Shown: positions 5,723 through 6,934 of the stretch, piece after piece
How positions within the stretch are numbered: the first letter of the stretch is position 1
Layout: each line of letters opens with the position of its first letter
Source of the DNA: Pseudohongiella sp.
GTDB taxonomy: Bacteria; Pseudomonadota; Gammaproteobacteria; Pseudomonadales; Pseudohongiellaceae
DNA: 6,934 nt
Assembly: GCA_030652635.1 (NCBI GenBank)
Contig: JAUSPW010000210.1
Span: forward strand, 1 to 6,934
Reading direction: 5' to 3'
Position numbers and translations under genes: made by a program
Notes under the pieces: model-generated
The model's input: only the letters and a program-made list of their open reading frames with translations
Database searches by the model: none
Told to the model about the DNA's origin: nothing

Positions 5723-6934
5723 CTACAACCTTGCAAATGCCTCTATCACAATCGCCGGGGTTAGCAGTTGTGGCAGAATTTCAGGTGCAGCCTGCGGATC
5801 GGCCGGATACAAAATGTACAATGGCACACTCGGTCTGTTGAACTCATCAAGCACCCGACTGATTTCGGGATCCTGATTGGTCCAATCCCCTTTCATATAG
5901 GTGATGCCGTATTCCTTCATGGCGTTTTGGACACGCGCAGTGCTCAGCGTCGTTTGCTCATTGGCGAGGCAGGTAATACACCAGGCAGCAGTCATATTTA
6001 CCAGTACCGGCGTGCCTGCGGCGCGCAACTCTTCAACGCGCTGCGCGGAAAAAACCTCGTATTCAGTTGAGATTTCTTCATCGGGGCTGCCCGCAAAACC
6101 GGCATTGCGAGTATCGAGAAACGGCATTTGCAACACTGACAAAGCAGTCAGCACCATGACTACACTGACAACCCGGTTAACCAACCGCCAGTTTGCCGAG
6201 CTTGACGTTGATTTTTGCAACAGCCAGAGCGCCATCGCCAACAACAATGCCGCGGACGCGACAGCAATCATGCCATTCACGCCTGTTTGCATACCCAGCA
6301 CCCACAGCAACCAAAGCGCGGCGGCGTAAAGGGGGAACGCCATAAACTCTTTGAAGGTCACCATCCAGGGACCCGGTCTCGGCATATGTTTGATCAGTGC
6401 AGGGCTGAACGTCAGCAACAGGAAAGGTAACGCCATACCGAGGCCAAGGAAGGCAAACACCAACATGGCAACTACCCAGGATTGGGATAACGCGAACCCC
6501 AGTGCAACGCCCATAAATGGCGCGGTACAGGGACTGGCAACAACCGTAGCCAACACACCCGTGAAGAACGACGATGAATACCCGCCGCTTTGTGTCAGCC
6601 CACCACCTACCCCCATCAGCCGCGTGCCAAATTCGTACACACCCGACAGGCTCAGTCCCATCACAAAAAAGATAAATACCAGTACGGAAACAAACCAGGG
6701 CGATTGCAACTGAAACGCCCAACCGACAGCTTCACCGCCTGCCCGTAGTGCCAACAGGACCGACGCCAGAATCAGAAATGCCACAACCACACCGGCGGTG
6801 TAGGCCAGCCCGTGCGTCTTGTACTCCGAGGCACTGGCGCCAATCTTGGATGTCAGACTCATGGCTTTGATCGACAACACGGGGAACACACAGGGCATCA
6901 GATTCAGGATCAAACCACCTGCCAGCGCTGATAA
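5723..6934 (-). CDS. DsbD/ScsB-family protein-disulfide reductase, C-terminal part
   Basis: The last 403 residues of a larger membrane thiol reductase; the frame is open through the window edge (LSALAGG precedes LILNLMPC), so the true start lies outside. About eight membrane segments occupy roughly visible residues 3-270. They carry the two membrane cysteines expected of the family: Cys15 in NLMPCVFPVLSIK and Cys136 in ASPCTAPFMG. A C-terminal thioredoxin-like domain (about 288-403) has Cys319 and Cys322 in AAWCITC and a cis-proline at 371 (SVPLY). DsbD-type proteins pass electrons from cytoplasmic thioredoxin through the membrane pair to the C-terminal CxxC and then to periplasmic partners. 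The LILNLMPCVFPVLSIK and ASPCTAPFMG segments are closer to ScsB-type members than to E. coli DsbD. If so, an N-terminal periplasmic domain should lie just outside the window. The electron acceptor is unknown. Confidence 0.9.
   Translation of the reverse strand, partial: LSALAGGLILNLMPCVFPVLSIKAMSLTSKIGASASEYKTHGLAYTAGVVVAFLILASVLLALRAGGEAVGWAFQLQSPWFVSVLVFIFFVMGLSLSGVYEFGTRLMGVGGGLTQSGGYSSSFFTGVLATVVASPCTAPFMGVALGFALSQSWVVAMLVFAFLGLGMALPFLLLTFSPALIKHMPRPGPWMVTFKEFMAFPLYAAALWLLWVLGMQTGVNGMIAVASAALLLAMALWLLQKSTSSSANWRLVNRVVSVVMVLTALSVLQMPFLDTRNAGFAGSPDEEISTEYEVFSAQRVEELRAAGTPVLVNMTAAWCITCLANEQTTLSTARVQNAMKEYGITYMKGDWTNQDPEISRVLDEFNRPSVPLYILYPADPQAAPEILPQLLTPAIVIEAFARL

Noticed and set aside
6177..6722. 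Minus-strand open frame of 181 codons inside the thiol reductase gene
   Set aside because: It overlaps the DsbD-family membrane domain in another frame, and the in-frame protein has all expected conserved cysteines and motifs, so this is a shadow.

Overview
The window comes from a gammaproteobacterium of the Pseudomonas/Cellvibrio/Oceanospirillum type, with base composition near 50% GC by eye. The evidence is gene order and protein similarity. Read along the minus strand, the order alaS - lysC - csrA - tRNA-Ser(GCU) matches Pseudomonas alaS-lysC-rsmA. It also matches the E. coli alaS-csrA-serV block, apart from lysC, which is not there in E. coli. The CsrA, AlaRS and LysC sequences are close to the pseudomonad versions. 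I cannot name a genus. Every gene supported here lies on the minus strand; I found no convincing plus-strand gene, and the plus-strand open frames are shadows of the minus-strand genes.

Layout in the direction of transcription (right to left): (1) 6934-5723, the C-terminal 403 residues of a DsbD/ScsB-type membrane thiol reductase, with its 5' part outside the window; (2) 5669-4602, an AI-2E/PerM-family membrane protein preceded by a possible 10-codon upstream frame whose stop overlaps its start; (3) a 140-base gap holding a strong candidate alaS promoter, TATAAT with a GCGCCC discriminator; (4) 4461-1852, alanyl-tRNA synthetase; (5) 1786-548, aspartokinase, with an in-frame internal start that probably yields a separate regulatory beta subunit; (6) a 205-base gap rich in GGA motifs and small hairpins, read as a self-regulated csrA leader; (7) 342-139, csrA; (8) a tRNA promoter with another GCGCCC discriminator; (9) 79-1, tRNA-Ser(GCU), cut by the window edge.

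The right half (thiol reductase and transporter) looks like an envelope-related pair. The left half is a growth-linked block: tRNA charging (alaS), entry to the aspartate amino-acid family (lysC), global post-transcriptional control (csrA) and a tRNA. The two clearest promoters, for alaS and for the tRNA, share a GC-rich discriminator of the kind linked to ppGpp/DksA control. I saw no classical stem plus U-tract terminator in any gap, so read-through between neighbours is possible. I found no mobile element, CRISPR array or clearly undescribed system. The points most worth checking are regulatory: the csrA leader, the internal lysC start, the shared discriminators and the small upstream frame before the transporter gene.
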